Source: Cryobacterium luteum
GTDB taxonomy: Bacteria > Actinomycetota > Actinomycetes > Actinomycetales > Microbacteriaceae
Assembly: GCF_900110125.1 (NCBI RefSeq)
Contig: NZ_FOCN01000009.1
Coordinates: 80,322 to 144,321 of the forward strand
Direction of reading: 5' to 3'
DNA: 64,000 nt
Positions 26,609 through 36,136 of the stretch are shown piece by piece. The notes under the pieces were generated by a model. The model worked only from the letters and a program-made list of their open reading frames with translations, was not told the origin of the DNA and did not search any database. The translations under genes and the position numbers were made by a program. Position 1 is the first letter of the stretch. The number at the start of each line of letters is the position of its first letter.

Positions 26609-27610
26609 TTACCGAACGAGTTTCGGCAGAACGGATGCGCCGAACACGTCGATCCACTGCTTCTGATTGCGGCCCACGTTGTGCAGGTAGATGCGATCAA
26701 AGCCAAGGTCGACGAACTTCTGAATGTATTTGCGGTGCTCGTCAGGGTCGGCCGAGATGATCATGCGGCCCTCGAAGTCCTCCGGTCGCACCAGCTTGGC
26801 CATCTGTTCGAACTCGAACGGCGAACGGATGTCTCCCTTCGGAAACTTCATCCCGCCGTTCGGCCACTCGTGCAACGCGTTGGTCATGGCCTCTTCGTCG
26901 GTCTCGGCCCAGCTCATGTGCAGCTGCAGCACCTTGGGCATCAGCGAGGGATCCTTGCCGGCTTCGCGGGCGCCATCGTCGAACTTTCCGAACAGCATCG
27001 AGATCTTCTCGAGCGGCGCACCCACCGTGATGAGGCCGTCGGCGAGTCGGCCGGCGCGCTTGGCGGTGACCGGGCCGGCGGTGGCGACCAGAATCTCGGG
27101 GGCCACCTCGGGCATCGTCCACAGCCGGGTCGATTCGAGCTTGAAAAACTGGCCGGAATGCTTGACGTCCTTGCCGGCGATCGATCCGGCGAACAGTTTG
27201 GAAATGATCTCGATGGCTTCGAACATGCGGTTGATGCGCTCGGGTGCTTCGGGCCAGTAGCCGCCGACGATGTGTTCGTTCAGGGCCTCACCGGAGCCGA
27301 GGCCGAGCCAGTGCCGGCCGGGGTACATCGAGGCGAGTGTCGCGGAGGCCTGGGCGACCATGGCCGGGTGCCAGCGAAAAGTCGGGGCGGTCACACCCGG
27401 GCCGAAATCTCCCCTGGTGCGCTCGGCGACCGCGGCGAGCACGCTCCAGACGAAGCTCGACTGGCCCTGCGCGGGAACCCACGGTTGAAAGTGGTCGGCC
27501 GCCATGACGCCGGTGAAACCGTGCTCCTCGGCGTAGGCAGACAGTGCGACCGCTTCGGCCGGTGCGAACTGCTCCAACATGGCCGCGTAGCCAATCTGCA
27601 ACTCCGTCAT
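26609..27610 (-). CDS. F420-dependent LLM oxidoreductase, glucose-6-phosphate dehydrogenase family
   Basis: A 333-residue enzyme resembling mycobacterial Fgd: LQIGYAAMLEQFAPAEAV, ADHFQPWVPAQGQ, TAPTFRWHPAMVAQA and YPGRHWLGLGSGEALNE match the F420-binding and barrel parts of that family. Fgd reduces F420 with glucose-6-phosphate; this protein differs enough in the middle that the donor may be another sugar phosphate or alcohol. ATG 27610 has AGGAAGG upstream and is preferred over ATG/GTG starts further out. Cotranscribed with cofE. Confidence 0.85.
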   Translation of the reverse strand: MTELQIGYAAMLEQFAPAEAVALSAYAEEHGFTGVMAADHFQPWVPAQGQSSFVWSVLAAVAERTRGDFGPGVTAPTFRWHPAMVAQASATLASMYPGRHWLGLGSGEALNEHIVGGYWPEAPERINRMFEAIEIISKLFAGSIAGKDVKHSGQFFKLESTRLWTMPEVAPEILVATAGPVTAKRAGRLADGLITVGAPLEKISMLFGKFDDGAREAGKDPSLMPKVLQLHMSWAETDEEAMTNALHEWPNGGMKFPKGDIRSPFEFEQMAKLVRPEDFEGRMIISADPDEHRKYIQKFVDLGFDRIYLHNVGRNQKQWIDVFGASVLPKLVR

Positions 27611-27694
27611 TTGTGACCTTCCTGTGCATCGGTGTTTTGTCCCCATTCAAGCGCAACACGAGCGGGCGCGCATTCGATACCGCGAAGGCGCCAG

Positions 27695-27762
27695 CCGCTG
27701 CCCGTCATAATCCGCTGCCCGTCATCGTCCACTGCCCCGCATCATCCACTGCCCCTTATAGG
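27695..27762. repeat. Four 17-bp tandem repeats upstream of xthA
   Basis: Units CCGCTGCCCGTCATAAT, CCGCTGCCCGTCATCGT, CCACTGCCCCGCATCAT and CCACTGCCCCTTATAGG follow each other without gaps and end 8 bases before the xthA start. They occupy the promoter/leader between the divergent F420 oxidoreductase and xthA genes. Confidence 0.8.
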
Positions 27763-27770
27763 CTGGTGAA

Positions 27771-28607
27771 ATGCGAATTGCCACCTGGAACGTCAACTCC
27801 GTTCGTGCCCGCTCCGGGCGAATCGTCGACTGGATGGAACGCGAGGACATCGACGTTCTCGCCATGCAGGAGATCAAGTGCAAACCCGAACAGTTTCCGT
27901 CGCAGGTGTTCGAAAACGCCGGCTACGACCTGGCCATCCACGGCCTGAGTCAGTGGAACGGTGTGGCGTTCGCCAGCCGTGAGCCCATGACGGATGTCGT
28001 CACCGCCTTCCCGAATATGCCCGGCTTTTTGAAGGGTGCGGTCGGGCCGGATCAGCCGCTCGAGGCGCGTGCCCTCGGCGTGACGGTGAACGAACTGCGG
28101 TTATGGAGCCTGTATGTGCCGAACGGGCGCGCCCTCGGCGACCCGCACTACGCCTACAAGCTGGCCTGGCTGAAGGCCCTTCAATCCCACGCGGCCGGGG
28201 AACTGAGCCGAAACCCCACGCTCGCTTTGGCCATGATGGGTGACTGGAACGTCGCCCCCCGCGACGAAGACATGGGCGACCCGAGTTTCGTGCCCGGTCA
28301 GTCCACCCACATCTCACCCGAGGAACGGGCGGCGTTCGACGCTTTCGAACAGGCCGGGCTGGCCGACGTGGTGCGGCCGATCGTGCCGGAGGGGTTCACG
28401 TTCTGGGACTACAAGCAGCTGCGGTTTCCGCGCAACGAGGGTATGCGCATCGACTTCATCCTCGGCTCGCCCGTCTTCGCTGACCTCGTGACGGATGCCA
28501 GCATCCACCGCAATGAGCGCAAGGGCGATGCCCCGAGCGACCACGTTCCGGTGCTCGTCGACCTCGATCTGGGCGACGACGACGACGACCGTCCGATGAT
28601 CTTTTAG
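27771..28607 (+). CDS. xthA: Exodeoxyribonuclease III (AP endonuclease)
   Basis: A 278-residue enzyme of the exonuclease III family, acting on abasic sites and 3' ends in base-excision repair. Motifs in order: [26 protein letters not shown] (metal-binding Glu), [33 protein letters not shown] (Asp-Asn) and the C-terminal [12 protein letters not shown] (Asp-His). The tail [10 protein letters not shown] is a short acidic extension. Confidence 0.95.
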   Translation: MRIATWNVNSVRARSGRIVDWMEREDIDVLAMQEIKCKPEQFPSQVFENAGYDLAIHGLSQWNGVAFASREPMTDVVTAFPNMPGFLKGAVGPDQPLEARALGVTVNELRLWSLYVPNGRALGDPHYAYKLAWLKALQSHAAGELSRNPTLALAMMGDWNVAPRDEDMGDPSFVPGQSTHISPEERAAFDAFEQAGLADVVRPIVPEGFTFWDYKQLRFPRNEGMRIDFILGSPVFADLVTDASIHRNERKGDAPSDHVPVLVDLDLGDDDDDRPMIF

Positions 28608-28689
28608 GTCGTACCCCTGCTTCTCACCGGATGGGGTTGTCGCACTCCCCGGCGGGGTCTACTGTTCTCTGGGAACGCAAGGATCTCAG

Positions 28690-30645
28690 GTGACGAGGGC
28701 AGTCTATTCATTGTTCGCAGTGGTTGCGGGTGCAACCCTCGTTCTGACCGCCTGCGCGGGCTCGACCCAGACGCCCGACCACTTCGACGATGCCGGTGCC
28801 GCGACCGCCACGTCGGTGCACTTCACCGCTTCCGGCGACATTTCCTCCAGTGCGGCGGCAGCGGCCACACTCAACCAGGTGGGTGCCATCGCTCCGGATC
28901 TCCACTTCGCTCTCGGCGACCTGTCCTACGGTCAGACCGGCGCCGAGCAGGCCTGGTGTGACTTCGTCACCGCGCGGGTCGGAGCAGGGTTCCCGTTTGA
29001 ACTCGTGTCGGGAAACCACGAGAGCAACGGTCTGAACGGCAACGTCAACGATTTCACGGCCTGCCTGCCGAATCAGCTCGCGGGATTGGTCGGAACGTAC
29101 GGGCGGCAATACTACGTCGATGTTCCGCAGGTCAATCCGCTCGTGCGTTTCATCATGATCTCCCCGGCGCTCACCTACCCCGATGGGGTCTGGTCCTACG
29201 CCCTCGGCAGCCCCCGCTATCAATGGACCGCCGACACCATCGATGATGCCAGGTCAGCAGCGATTCCCTGGGTGGTGGTGGGAATGCACAAGCCGTGCCT
29301 GACGGTCGGGCAGTACGGGTGTGACCCAGGGGCTGCGCTGATGAACCTGCTGGTCAGCAAGCGGGTGGACCTCGTGCTGAACGGTCATGAGCACCTGTAT
29401 GCCCGCAGTAAGCAGCTGGCCCTCGGCGCTTCCTGTTCCCAGATCGTGCCAGGCAGCTACTCCGCCGGCTGCGTCGCCGATGACGACAGCACCCTGGTTC
29501 GGGGAGCCGGAACGGTATTCGCCATTGTCGGAACCGGCGGGACTCCGCTGCGAGATGTGTTCGCCACCGACCCGGAGGCGCCCTATTTTGCCGCGTCCTC
29601 CGGACTCAACAGCAGTCCCAGCTTCGGCAACCTCGACGTGTCAGCCACCCCAGACTCACTCACCGCCCAATTCGTGCCGGCAACGGGCGCGTTCACGGAT
29701 TCCTTCACGATTGCGGCGGGGGGTCCGCAGCAAAACCTGCCTCCGGTCGCGTCGTTCACCGCATCGTGCACCAACCTGACGTGCAGCCTGGATGCATCAG
29801 AATCGTCCGACCCGGACGGGACGCTCTCCGGCTATGTCTGGAATTTCGGGGATGGAACAACCGGAACCGGCCGGGTCACCTCCCACGACTATGCGATTGC
29901 CGGTGACTACACAGTCACCCTGACTGTGACCGACCATGCCCGCGCGACCGGGACCGCCACGCGCGGTGTCGCTCCGACGCAGCCTCCGGACGCCACCGTG
30001 CTCGCGACCGACGCGTTCACGCGCACGGTTGCCAATGGCCTCGGAACGGCACCGGTCGGCGGCACCTGGTCGACGACCGGAACGGCCAGCATGTATTCCG
30101 TCAACGGCACCGGCCGACTGCGCCTCGCTACGGCAGGCACGACGGCAAACGGTTTTCTCAACCAGCTGTCCTCCACCGCGAGCGACCTGCTGTTCACCGT
30201 GTCGGTCGATAAGGCCCCGATCGGAACGGGCACCTACGTCTCGGCCAGCGGTCGAAATGTCGTCGGCGTGGGCGCCTACCGCGCCAAGATCGTGCTGCGC
30301 TCCACCGGCCTCGTCGGGATTTCACTCGTGCGCGTGAATTCGTCGGGCGGCGGGGAAGTGTCGCTGCAGTCGGCGATCAACGCACCGGGACTCAGCTTCG
30401 CCGCCGGCGATCAGCTCAAGGTTCGGGTGTAGGCCACCGGAACGAACCCGACCACGATGCGCGCCAAAGTATGGAAGCTCGGCACGACCGAACCCGCGAC
30501 CTGGCAGCGATCCACAACGGATGCGACGGCCGCGCTCCAGGCGGCCGGCGGCGTCGGGGTCAGCCTCTATGTGTCGGGTTCGGCGACGAACACGCCGGTC
30601 ATTGGAAGCATCGACGATCTGCTCGTCGTGCAGCCTCAGAACTGA
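28690..30645 (+). pseudogene. Secreted metallophosphatase-PKD protein interrupted by an in-frame amber codon
   Basis: The frame encodes 580 residues, meets TAG at 30430-30432 and continues in the same frame for 71 more codons to 30645. The product has a lipoprotein signal (LTAC, Cys22), a calcineurin-like phosphoesterase domain (D50, GD 76-77, GNH 108-110, H200, GHEH 232-235), a PKD domain (about 351-416, WNFGDG) and a C-terminal beta-sandwich-like domain cut by the stop. One C-to-T change (CAG to TAG) explains it. The truncated protein keeps the enzyme and PKD parts and may still act. GTG 28690 follows AAGGATCTCAG. Confidence 0.8.
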
Positions 30646-30675
30646 CCAGTCACCCCGGTCGGGGATACTGGAGCC

Positions 30676-31287
30676 ATGACTTCACAAGAGTCGGATCCCT
30701 TCGCACCGGTAACACCGCCCGCGTCAGCATCCGTGACCGTTTCCATCACTCGCACGGTCGACCCGGCGCGCTTCACCGAGGCCAGCGAATGGGTACAGTT
30801 CGGCATCAACCTCGCGCACAGATACCCCGGGTTTCTCGGGTCAGGCTGGGTGCGTGGCAGCGAAGAATCCGCGACCTGGAACATGCTCTACCGTTTCTCC
30901 AACCACGAGAGCCTCGAAGCCTGGGAGAACTCGGATGAGCGCACCGAATGGCTCGAAGCCGGCACCGACCTCGTGCTCGACGCCCACGTGGAGAAGCGCA
31001 CCGGCATCGAGGGCTGGTTCGACACCATGCAGCAGGCCCCACCAGGAACGCCCGCCCTGCTGCCGCCGCCGCGCTGGAAGCAGGCGATCAGCATCTGGCT
31101 CGGTTTTTTTCCGGTCAACCTTGCTTTCACCCTGCTCGTGACCTGGCTGGTTCCCGCCTGGGGTGACGTCGCCACGGCGCTGAAGGTGCTGCTGACCACC
31201 CTCGTGCTCACACCGCTCATGGCCTACTTCGTGCTGCCGTGGGTCACCCGGATGCTGCGCCCCTGGCTGCAGAGACAGCCTCGCTAG
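30676..31287 (+). CDS. Antibiotic-biosynthesis-monooxygenase-fold protein with two membrane helices
   Basis: A 203-residue protein. Residues about 20-110 look like an ABM dimeric alpha/beta barrel (TRTVDPARFTEASEW, YPGFLGSGWV, WNMLYRFSNHESLEAWENS). Two transmembrane helices follow (about 135-160 and 165-190) with a basic tail. Such ABM-membrane fusions are common in actinobacteria; the reaction is unknown and the catalytic role of this domain is often absent. Confidence 0.78.
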   Translation: MTSQESDPFAPVTPPASASVTVSITRTVDPARFTEASEWVQFGINLAHRYPGFLGSGWVRGSEESATWNMLYRFSNHESLEAWENSDERTEWLEAGTDLVLDAHVEKRTGIEGWFDTMQQAPPGTPALLPPPRWKQAISIWLGFFPVNLAFTLLVTWLVPAWGDVATALKVLLTTLVLTPLMAYFVLPWVTRMLRPWLQRQPR

Positions 31288-31312
31288 CGCCCACCCCGCT
31301 CGCGCCAACACC

Positions 31313-31356
31313 AACGGCACCCGTCGCCGACCGTGAAGTCGACGGCACGTGCCGTT
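31313..31356. terminator. Bidirectional hairpin between ABM gene and putP-like gene
   Basis: AACGGCAC (31313-31320) pairs with GTGCCGTT (31349-31356), and CCGTCG (31321-31326) with CGACGG (31340-31345), with a 3-base bulge. It lies between two convergent genes and has no long T-run. Confidence 0.55.
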
Positions 31357-31374
31357 GCAGTTCGTGCAGGCTGG

Positions 31375-32877
31375 TTAGGCGGAAACCTTTTCGGGCGACC
31401 GGTACTTCGGGTGGGCCTGTTCGGCAGCCGCGTCGAACTCGGCGTCGATGGCGGTGTTCGGCTTGTAGGTGGCCAGCGAGACGATGACGGCAACCAGCAG
31501 GCTGGCTCCGAAGCCAGGCACGATCTCATAAAGCACGTCGCCGAGCGGCGAGCTGCCCCAGATGAACACGACGACGGCACCGGTGACCATGGAGGCCAGG
31601 GCGCCCCAGGTGGAAAGCTTCTTCCAATAGAGGGAGAGCAACACCACCGGACCGAAGGCGGCACCGAACCCGGCCCAGGCGAAGCCGACCAGGTCGAGAA
31701 TGGTCGAGTTCTGCTGCAAGGCGATGAGTCCGGCGACGACCGCAACGAGCAGCACGCCGATCCGGCCGAGCATGACCAGCTGCTTCGGCGAGGCCTCCTT
31801 GCCCACGATCTTGTACAAGTCCTCCACGAGCGCCGACGATGAGACGATGAGCTGAGACGAGATGGTGCTCATGATCGCGGCGAGAACGGCGGCCAGCACC
31901 AAGCCGGCGATGAAGGGGTGGAACAGGGTCTGTGAAAGCAGCAGGAAGACCGTCTCCGGGTTGGTCAGTGACAGGTCCGGGTTCTGCTGAAAGTACGCGA
32001 TGCCGATCAGGGCGGTGGCAACGGCACCGAGCGCGGTCGCGATCATCCAGCCGATGCCGATGCGACGGCCGGCCGTGGCGTCCTGCGGGCTGCGCATGGC
32101 CATAAACCGCACGATGATGTGCGGCTGACCGACGTAGCCGAGCCCCCAGGCTGCGGCGGAGATGACGCCGAGAACGGAACCGCCGGCGGTCAGTGAGAGC
32201 AGACTCGGGTCGACCTCGCGGATTGATTCGAGGGTCGCCGTGACTCCACCGGTGGCGTTGAGCGCCACGAGTGGAACGGCGATGAGCGCGGCAAGCATGA
32301 GAAGTCCCTGGGCGACATCGGTGAGGGTGGCGCCGAGGAAACCTCCAAAGAGCGTGTAGAGCAGGGTGACGCCACCGACGATCAGCATGCCCATGAGGAA
32401 GGTAGAGCCGAAGGACTCCTCGAAGAACACGCCACCGGCCACCATGCCGGAGGAGACGTAGAACGTGAAGAACACGAGGATGATCGCGCCGGACACGACC
32501 CGCAACAGGCGAGACGTGTCTTTAAGCCGATTCTCGAAGAAGCTCGGAATGGTGATCGAGTCATTGGATACCTCGGTGTAGGAGCGCAGCCGCGGGGCCA
32601 CGTACTTCCAGTTGAGCCATGCGCCGATGGTGAGGCCGATGGCGATCCAGGCTTCGACCAGCCCGGACACGTAGATCGCACCGGGGAGCCCGAGGAGGAG
32701 CCAGCCTGACATGTCAGAGGCACCGGCGCTCAGGGCTGCTGTGCCCGGTTTGAGTCCGCGGCCGGCGAGCATGTAGTCGTCAAGATCCTTGGTCTGGCGA
32801 AAGGCGAAGTAGCCGATGGCCACCATGCCGGCGAGATATAAAACGATGGCGATTAATTGAAATGTTTGATCCGTCAA
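31375..32877 (-). CDS. putP: Sodium/solute symporter, PutP (proline permease) type
   Basis: A 500-residue, multi-helix SSS-family symporter. PutP-like stretches are DDYMLAGRGLKP, GASDMSGWLLLGLPGAIYVS, LRSYTEVSNDSITIPSFFEN and WGLGYVGQPHIIVRFMA. TTG 32877 (MTDQTFQLIAIVLYL...) is chosen because AAAGGAA precedes it and the family length (about 500) fits; the longer frame to 32979 adds a non-homologous hydrophilic leader. Proline is the likely substrate by resemblance. Confidence 0.88.
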   Translation of the reverse strand: MTDQTFQLIAIVLYLAGMVAIGYFAFRQTKDLDDYMLAGRGLKPGTAALSAGASDMSGWLLLGLPGAIYVSGLVEAWIAIGLTIGAWLNWKYVAPRLRSYTEVSNDSITIPSFFENRLKDTSRLLRVVSGAIILVFFTFYVSSGMVAGGVFFEESFGSTFLMGMLIVGGVTLLYTLFGGFLGATLTDVAQGLLMLAALIAVPLVALNATGGVTATLESIREVDPSLLSLTAGGSVLGVISAAAWGLGYVGQPHIIVRFMAMRSPQDATAGRRIGIGWMIATALGAVATALIGIAYFQQNPDLSLTNPETVFLLLSQTLFHPFIAGLVLAAVLAAIMSTISSQLIVSSSALVEDLYKIVGKEASPKQLVMLGRIGVLLVAVVAGLIALQQNSTILDLVGFAWAGFGAAFGPVVLLSLYWKKLSTWGALASMVTGAVVVFIWGSSPLGDVLYEIVPGFGASLLVAVIVSLATYKPNTAIDAEFDAAAEQAHPKYRSPEKVSA

Positions 32878-33056
32878 TGGGATTCCTTTGTTGGGATGCC
32901 CGACGTACTGGACGTGATTACCCGAGGTGCCGGGCAAGCTCAAAGCTTCAGTCTCGCAGAATGACGGGCTCTTTACCATTTTTTGTCCCCCATTTGCCCA
33001 CCAAGCCCGGTGTCACAGCGTGGTCATTCGCCCTTCACTTTCCCTTTTCGGAAGAA

Positions 33057-33073
33057 TTGGATACAGTATCCAA
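33057..33073. promoter_or_regulatory. 17-bp perfect palindrome at the CoA-transferase start (putative GntR operator)
   Basis: TTGGATAC-A-GTATCCAA is a perfect 8-1-8 inverted repeat immediately before ATG 33074. The shape and size fit FadR/FCD-type GntR operators, and a FCD-type GntR gene is the third gene downstream (35474). Its position also overlaps any ribosome-binding site, so the gene may have a short or leaderless transcript. Confidence 0.65.
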
Positions 33074-34249
33074 ATGATTGGTATTGAGGACGTGACACCC
33101 GCGACCGGGCCGCTGGACGGCATCCGTGTGGCCGACTTTTCCCGCGTGCTCGCGGGGCCATTCGCCACCATGATGCTCGCCGATTTCGGTGCCGATGTCA
33201 TCAAGATCGAGCATCCGCTCGGCGATGACACTCGCGCCTGGGTGCCGCCGGTCGATGAGAACGAAATGGGCAGCTATTTCGCGAGCGTCAACCGTAACAA
33301 GCGCTCGGTGGTGTGCGATCTGCGCACCGACAGCGGCCTGACCGAGGCGCGCGAACTCGCGCTGAACGCCGACGTCGTGATCGAGAACTTTCGCCCCGGC
33401 GTCATGGAGCAGTACGGCCTCGACTACGCCGCGCTCCAAACCGTGCGCCCCGAACTCGTCTACTGCTCGATCACCGGATTCGGCCGCTCCGGCGGTGCTG
33501 CGTTGCCCGGTTATGACCTGCTCGTGCAGGCGGTCGGTGGGCTGATGAGCGTGACCGGCTCTCCCGATTCGGAGCCGAGCAAGGTGGGCGTCGCCCTCGT
33601 CGACGTACTGACCGGCCAGAACGCGGTCGTGGGTATTCTCGCGGCGCTGCGCTCACGCGACCAGACCGGCCGGGGCCAGCGAGTCGACGTCAACCTGCTC
33701 TCCTCCCTGCTCGCGGGTCTGGTCAACCAGGCCTCGAGCACCCTCGCCACCGGCGTTGCGCCGAAACGGCTCGGCAACGCCCACCCGAGCATCGCGCCGT
33801 ACGAGACCTTTCGCACCCGGGACGACCCGATCGCGATCGCCGTCGGAACCGACAAACAGTTCAGCGCCCTCGTACAAGTGCTCGGTCTGCCCGACCTTGC
33901 CGGTGATGCCCGTTTCGGTACCAATGCGAATCGTCTCGCGCACCGCGCCGTACTCAAGGCGTTGCTCGAGGAAGCGCTTGCGACGCGTACGGCCGCCGAC
34001 TGGACAGCACGGCTGTCGGTGGCTCGGGTACCGGCCGGCAAGGTGAATTCCATCGCGGAGGCCCTCGACCTGGCGGCTCTGCTCGGTCTGGCCCCCGTTG
34101 TTTCGGTGACCGATTCGGTCGGGTCGCGAATGAGCCGGCAGATCGCCAATCCGATCAGCCTCTCCGACACCCCGGCTCGCTATTTGCGTCCGCCGCCCCT
34201 GCTCGGCGAACACGCCGGTGCAACCTTCTTCTCGACCCGCCAACCATAA
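33074..34249 (+). CDS. CaiB/BaiF family (class III) CoA-transferase, probably for glutarate
   Basis: A 391-residue class III CoA-transferase. Family features are IRVADFSRVLAGPFATMMLADFGADVIKIE (positions 17-46), NRNKRSVVCDL, VVIENFRPGVMEQYGL and the catalytic Asp148 in LPGYDLLVQAVGGLM. It is followed after 30 bases by a glutaryl-CoA dehydrogenase-like gene, so activation of glutarate by succinyl-CoA or acetyl-CoA is the most economical role. Confidence 0.88.
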   Translation: MIGIEDVTPATGPLDGIRVADFSRVLAGPFATMMLADFGADVIKIEHPLGDDTRAWVPPVDENEMGSYFASVNRNKRSVVCDLRTDSGLTEARELALNADVVIENFRPGVMEQYGLDYAALQTVRPELVYCSITGFGRSGGAALPGYDLLVQAVGGLMSVTGSPDSEPSKVGVALVDVLTGQNAVVGILAALRSRDQTGRGQRVDVNLLSSLLAGLVNQASSTLATGVAPKRLGNAHPSIAPYETFRTRDDPIAIAVGTDKQFSALVQVLGLPDLAGDARFGTNANRLAHRAVLKALLEEALATRTAADWTARLSVARVPAGKVNSIAEALDLAALLGLAPVVSVTDSVGSRMSRQIANPISLSDTPARYLRPPPLLGEHAGATFFSTRQP

Positions 34250-34279
34250 GCATCCGCTTTACCGACCGAAAGACGACTC

Positions 34280-35458
34280 ATGACCGCTGCAGCCCTGCTT
34301 GAAGACACCGTCGACCTTGTCGGCATCGATTCCCTGCTGACCGAAACCGAGATCTCCCTGCGCAACGAGGTGCGGGATTTCGTCAACACCACTATCAAGC
34401 CGAATATCGCCGAATGGTATGAGAAGGCGGTCTTTCCGCTCGATATCATTCCGCAGATGGCCAAGCTCGGGCTGCTCGGCATGCACCTGAAGGGTTACGG
34501 CTGCCCCGGTCGCACCGCGGTCGAATACGGCCTCGCCGCGCTCGAGCTCGAGGCCGGCGATTCCGGGCTGCGCACCTTCGTGAGCGTGCAGGGTTCACTC
34601 GCAATGAGCGCCATCCACAAGCACGGCTCCGAGGAGCAGAAGAACGAGTGGTTGCCGCGCATGGCTGCCGGTGACGCCATCGGCTGCTTCGGGTTGACGG
34701 AGCCGTCTGCGGGTTCGGACCCGGCTAGCATGACCACCTTCGCGCGCCGCGACGGCACCGACTGGGTGATCAACGGCACCAAGCGCTGGATCGGCCTCGC
34801 CACGGTGGCCCAGGTCGCGATCATCTGGGCCATGACGGACGACGGGATTCGCGGCTTCGTCGTACCCACCGACACCCCTGGTTTCGTCGCCACGCTCATC
34901 GAGCCGAAGCTCTCGATGCGTGCCTCCATCCAGTGCGAGATCGAACTGACCGAGCTGCGTCTGCCCGACTCCGCCATGCTGCCGAAGGCGCGCGGCCTGC
35001 GCGGACCGTTCGAGTGCCTCAATGAGGCCCGTTACGGCATCGTCTGGGGTGTCATGGGAGCTGCTCGCGACAGCTACCTCACCGCGCTGGCTTTCTCGAA
35101 AGAGCGGATGCAGTTCGGCAAGCCGCTCGCGGGCTACCAGCTCACGCAGCAGAAGCTGGTGAACATGGCCCTCGAAATCAACAAGGGCACCCTGCTCGCG
35201 CTGCAGCTCGGTCGGCTCAAGGATGCCGGTACGCTCGCTCCGCACCAGATCTCGGTGGGCAAGCTCAACAACTGCCGGGAGGCGATCGCCATTTGCAGGG
35301 AGGCTCGTGCGATGCTCGGCGGCAACGGCATCACCCTCGACTACTCCCCCATGCGCCACGCCAACAACCTTGAGAGCGTGCGCACCTATGAGGGTACCGA
35401 CGAGGTGCACACCCTCATTCTCGGCCAGCACATCACCGGCATCGCCGCCTTCCGCTGA
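34280..35458 (+). CDS. Glutaryl-CoA dehydrogenase-like acyl-CoA dehydrogenase
   Basis: A 392-residue flavoenzyme. Compared with human glutaryl-CoA dehydrogenase it keeps the carboxylate-binding arginine (R98 in DSGLRTFVSVQGSL), the GCFGLTEPSAGSDPASM flavin segment and the catalytic base E371 in VRTYEGTDEVHTLILG. It would convert glutaryl-CoA to crotonyl-CoA. Second gene of the CoA-transferase/dehydrogenase/GntR unit. Confidence 0.9.
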   Translation: MTAAALLEDTVDLVGIDSLLTETEISLRNEVRDFVNTTIKPNIAEWYEKAVFPLDIIPQMAKLGLLGMHLKGYGCPGRTAVEYGLAALELEAGDSGLRTFVSVQGSLAMSAIHKHGSEEQKNEWLPRMAAGDAIGCFGLTEPSAGSDPASMTTFARRDGTDWVINGTKRWIGLATVAQVAIIWAMTDDGIRGFVVPTDTPGFVATLIEPKLSMRASIQCEIELTELRLPDSAMLPKARGLRGPFECLNEARYGIVWGVMGAARDSYLTALAFSKERMQFGKPLAGYQLTQQKLVNMALEINKGTLLALQLGRLKDAGTLAPHQISVGKLNNCREAIAICREARAMLGGNGITLDYSPMRHANNLESVRTYEGTDEVHTLILGQHITGIAAFR

Positions 35459-35473
35459 ATTAGACTGGGCGCA

Positions 35474-36136
35474 GTGTCTTCAACCAATCCAACCCAGCGC
35501 CCGCCGACCGTTCCGGCGTTCGTGCTCGGCGAGCTGCGTCGGCTGATTGCGGTCGGTGACCTGGTTCCCGGGCAGCCGTTGCGACAGGAAGACCTGGCTG
35601 AGCGACTCGGCGTCAGCCGGGTTCCGGTGCGGGAGGCGCTCAACACGCTGGAAACCGAGGGGCACGTCGTGCACGAGCCGCATCGCGGCTACCGGGTGAC
35701 CGAGCTGTCGCTCGCCGATCTGCTCGAGGTCTATCGGCTGCGTCAGCTGCTCGAGGCCGAAGCTGTGCGCGCCACGATCGCGCTCGGCTGCGCGCAGGTA
35801 CTCACCGACCTGCGTGCGGCCGGCGCCGATGTCGAACGCGCCAACGCGGCCGGCGATCTGCTCGCCATGAACGAGGCCAACCGGCGGTTTCACTTCGTGC
35901 TCGTGACGAGCGCCGGGCTGCCCCGGCTCGAACGCATTCTGCGTGCGCTCTGGGATTCGACCGAGGCCTACCGCCGGCTCTACTACGAGGAAACAGGTAA
36001 TCGGGCACGGGTCGAGCACGAGCACGCTGGCATCATCGAAGCGTTCGCCGCAGGGGATACCGAGCTGGTCATCCGCTTGCTCGACGAGCATCGCGGCCAT
36101 GCCACAACCGCGCTCGGCGCGTTGCTTCAGCCTTAG
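35474..36136 (+). CDS. GntR-family regulator (FadR/FCD type)
   Basis: A 220-residue regulator: winged HTH at about 15-75 (LRQEDLAERLGVSRVPVREA) and an all-helical FCD ligand domain with the metal-binding histidines spread through LLAMNEANRRFHFVLV, RVEHEHAGIIEAF and LLDEHRGHA. GTG 35474 starts 15 bases after the dehydrogenase stop. It probably controls the operon through the palindrome at 33057. Its TAG overlaps the convergent FAH-gene stop. Confidence 0.9.
   Translation: MSSTNPTQRPPTVPAFVLGELRRLIAVGDLVPGQPLRQEDLAERLGVSRVPVREALNTLETEGHVVHEPHRGYRVTELSLADLLEVYRLRQLLEAEAVRATIALGCAQVLTDLRAAGADVERANAAGDLLAMNEANRRFHFVLVTSAGLPRLERILRALWDSTEAYRRLYYEETGNRARVEHEHAGIIEAFAAGDTELVIRLLDEHRGHATTALGALLQP

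Noticed and set aside
27695..27762. CRISPR array at the 17-bp repeats
   Set aside because: No spacers; the array is a simple tandem repeat.
30457..30645. Separate small gene downstream of the metallophosphatase
   Set aside because: It is in the same frame directly after one TAG, lacks its own ribosome site and continues the C-terminal domain.
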